A stretch of 64,000 nt of DNA. It comes from Marsupella aquatica. Taxonomy: Eukaryota; Marchantiophyta. Shown in pieces: positions 62,017 to 64,000 of the stretch. The translations under genes and the position numbers were made by a program. The stretch is taken from the NCBI GenBank assembly GCA_973895155.1, contig OZ316894.1:9362001-9426000 (forward strand). The letters are read 5' to 3'. Within the stretch, counting starts at the first letter, position 1; the number at the start of each line of letters is the position of its first letter. The notes under the pieces were generated by a model, which saw only the letters and a program-made list of their open reading frames with translations, searched no databases and was not told where the DNA came from.

Positions 62017-63690
62017 GAAACCTTCAATCAAAATCTCTGAGCCCGAAATTCGGAGCTAAGCTCGGCCACTCTCCAATTACTATCTCTATACCAAAACTCC
62101 TCCTTCCAGGAAAGGAACTTCAATACACATGCACCTGGCTTGCGCCTCAAGTTCCAGTTACCGTGAAAACAACTCATAGAGCTGTGTCTACTTCTTGCAC
62201 GTCGCAGAATCGATCACTAAGAGGGCAACCTTAGCTCCGAGGTTGAATCTCCGCTCGACCCTCCTGCTTCCGCACACAATCTCAAGACTTACTACCGCAT
62301 CTCCCGAGTTCCCTCACATTCTACACAGACATCCAGAACATGATCGCAGAGTATCCGTTTTTCCTCGTCCTTCCACCTTCCGAAGGGATTTGAGTGTATT
62401 CCTCAATCGACTGTGCATTTCTTTTGGTGCGCAAGCCGCACATTGTGATTCTCACCCTGCCTGCATCAGTTTCATGATTCTACAAACCAATCTTCGGTAC
62501 AATGGGAAGTGTTCTGTGGAGTCACGGATGCTTGGGTGTAACAATTTCTAATTAGCCCAATGAACACGTCAATATATATCAAAAGAGAACTATTTTTGAA
62601 AGTTATATGGTGAATGCACCTTTTCACATTTTGTCTTCTTTAAAGTTTTGGTGTCATATATTTTTATTTCAATGTGCCTTATCAAGGGCAACCTGTGTAT
62701 AATATACATTTTTATTTAATTTATGGACCCCTTTAATTTTAGGATTCTAGAGTATTTTGAACTTCTTTTGGCAGCCCCCTTATAAATTTTAATATTTGTG
62801 ATTTATCAGAGATGAACGAAAGGCTCCACCACTTGAACAAAGTATTCTCATGAATGAAAGAAATGGTTTTATTGTGTCTTAAGTTCCCTTATGTTTTTCT
62901 TTCTTAAGTTTATGGTTTTTATTGAAATGGGTGTCATTCATGAGTACATTGAATTAAGTGCAAACATCCCAGCATCCTTGATTGTACTTTTCATTGGTCA
63001 CTGTGCACCAATCCTTCTAGTTATGTTCTCATATTTTATTTATTTTCAAATCACTACAAGACAAAAACTCAAGCATGTTCCAGGATGAGTATGCTATATC
63101 AAAAGATAAATATTCCAGAATAAAATTTACATGCTATTTTGGTTCATCTTTGCCCCATCCTTTTTTTTTTCCAATCTCATTTCAGTTGTCTTTATTTAAA
63201 GTCAATGTCACTGTTGTCCATTCTCATTTAAAATTTTGATCTTAATTACCCACCTCAATATCAGTTTTTTCTCTATTGGGAGTTATGGTCTAGAGGCTTT
63301 AGTCTAGACCTAGGCCCTTAAAAGTAGACTACAGTTGATGTTTTTATAGTAAGAGGTTTCAATTTATGAAATTGTCAATATTTATAATTGTATTTATAAA
63401 TATACTGCTAGTTTGGTCTCCAATATTACCTTTGTTGTCAATACATTCATTTATTTTGTAAGAAATAAGTTTATTACAAAGAGTAAGCCCTAAGAAATGG
63501 TGATGCTGTTGTCAAACATCTCGCCAACTAAATATGACTTATTTGTGCCAAAGATGATACAATATGTATAGAAAAGTGAAAGACAAACAAAGTCAAGATA
63601 ATTTTTTTTAAGAGAATACACATGATGAATCTTTAGTTTTTTGCCCTCGACGCGTTGCCATTTCATTCATTTTTTTTCCGAGTGTACTTG
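62017..63690. other. EFL1 upstream and AT-rich intergenic
   Basis: 62,017-62,560 is of mixed composition and probably contains the EFL1 promoter. From about 62,560 the sequence becomes very AT-rich with no gene or clear element visible. Confidence 0.5.
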
Positions 63691-63900
63691 TTTTCTTAGA
63701 GCAAGTACCAAATGGCGGGGCAAGTACAGATTGAGTTCATTGTATGGCACATGCACATACAGTTTACTCTCTGTAAGTGACACTCTCACCAAGAGATCAG
63801 ATGTGCACTAAATAGTTGTTTTATTCCTCGATAAGTGCAAACCCACTAAAATTTGCACTTATTAATAAATGGCATCTCCACCGGTGAGCAGCCGTGTGAC
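63691..63900. repeat. TAAGTGCA-rich patch 4
   Basis: Contains ATGTGCACTAAATAG and a perfect inverted repeat, ATAAGTGCAAA at 63,831-63,841 and TTTGCACTTAT at 63,852-63,862. It resembles the inverted pairs at 11,891-11,928 and 22,910-22,931. Confidence 0.5.
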
Positions 63901-64000
63901 TCGTTACACAAAATGTAAATCCTTCAGCTACTATATCACTTACCAAGGTAACGTAAGAAACACTTTGACTACTATGGACAGAGGAACACCAAGGGAACAT

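Overview
The window is nuclear DNA from a green plant, most likely a land plant or a close streptophyte relative. The evidence is GT-AG introns of about 70 to 1,500 bp, long repeat-rich spacers, a TONSOKU gene with the plant TPR-plus-LRR layout, a chloroplast NDH assembly factor (CRR6), and a telo-box in front of a ribosome-biogenesis gene. Many diverged Copia-type and MITE-like remnants surround few genes. I cannot name the species. A run of 100 Ns at 37,340-37,439 marks an assembly gap.

I can support five protein-coding genes, and I could reconstruct exons for all of them by matching splice phase. (1) 17.3-20.8 kb, minus strand: organellar 10-formyltetrahydrofolate deformylase (PURU), 8 exons, 347 aa. 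(2) 29.4-37.3 kb, plus strand: TONSOKU (TSK/BRU1/MGO3), 16 exons seen, 3' end lost in the gap. (3) 42.9-45.5 kb, minus strand: serine/threonine phosphatase PP1 catalytic subunit, 3 exons, 326 aa. (4) 54.8-56.7 kb, plus strand: CRR6, 4 exons, 242 aa. (5) 58.4-62.0 kb, minus strand: EFL1/RIA1-type GTPase that matures the 60S subunit, 2 exons, 1,045 aa. PURU and TSK are divergent. TSK/PP1 and CRR6/EFL1 are convergent pairs. These are unrelated housekeeping, chromatin and plastid functions, so no shared pathway is implied.

The rest is repeat-dominated. 1-16 kb holds local tandem duplications, two Copia-like LTR remnants (one followed by a tRNA-Met-like primer site), a perfect-looking 299-bp triplication at 6.9-7.8 kb, the first copy of a ~1-kb dispersed repeat (second copy at 47.7 kb), a broken Copia gag and a degenerate repeat field. 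21-28.5 kb holds microsatellites, a ~700-bp minisatellite with an 18-19 bp period, and patches rich in TAAGTGCA/TGCACTTA that recur at 11-12, 22.7-23.3, 27.8-28.4 and 63.7-63.9 kb. A ~71-bp satellite abuts the gap at 37.4-37.9 kb. A 220-bp element with long inverted repeats and an 11-bp direct flanking repeat, like a Mutator-type MITE, lies at 46.9-47.1 kb.

I found no convincing new gene system. The best leads are the structured repeats, the gap-plus-satellite at the TSK 3' end, the telo-box on EFL1 and an unusually long acidic linker in TSK. No tRNA, rRNA, CRISPR array or organellar insertion was recognised.
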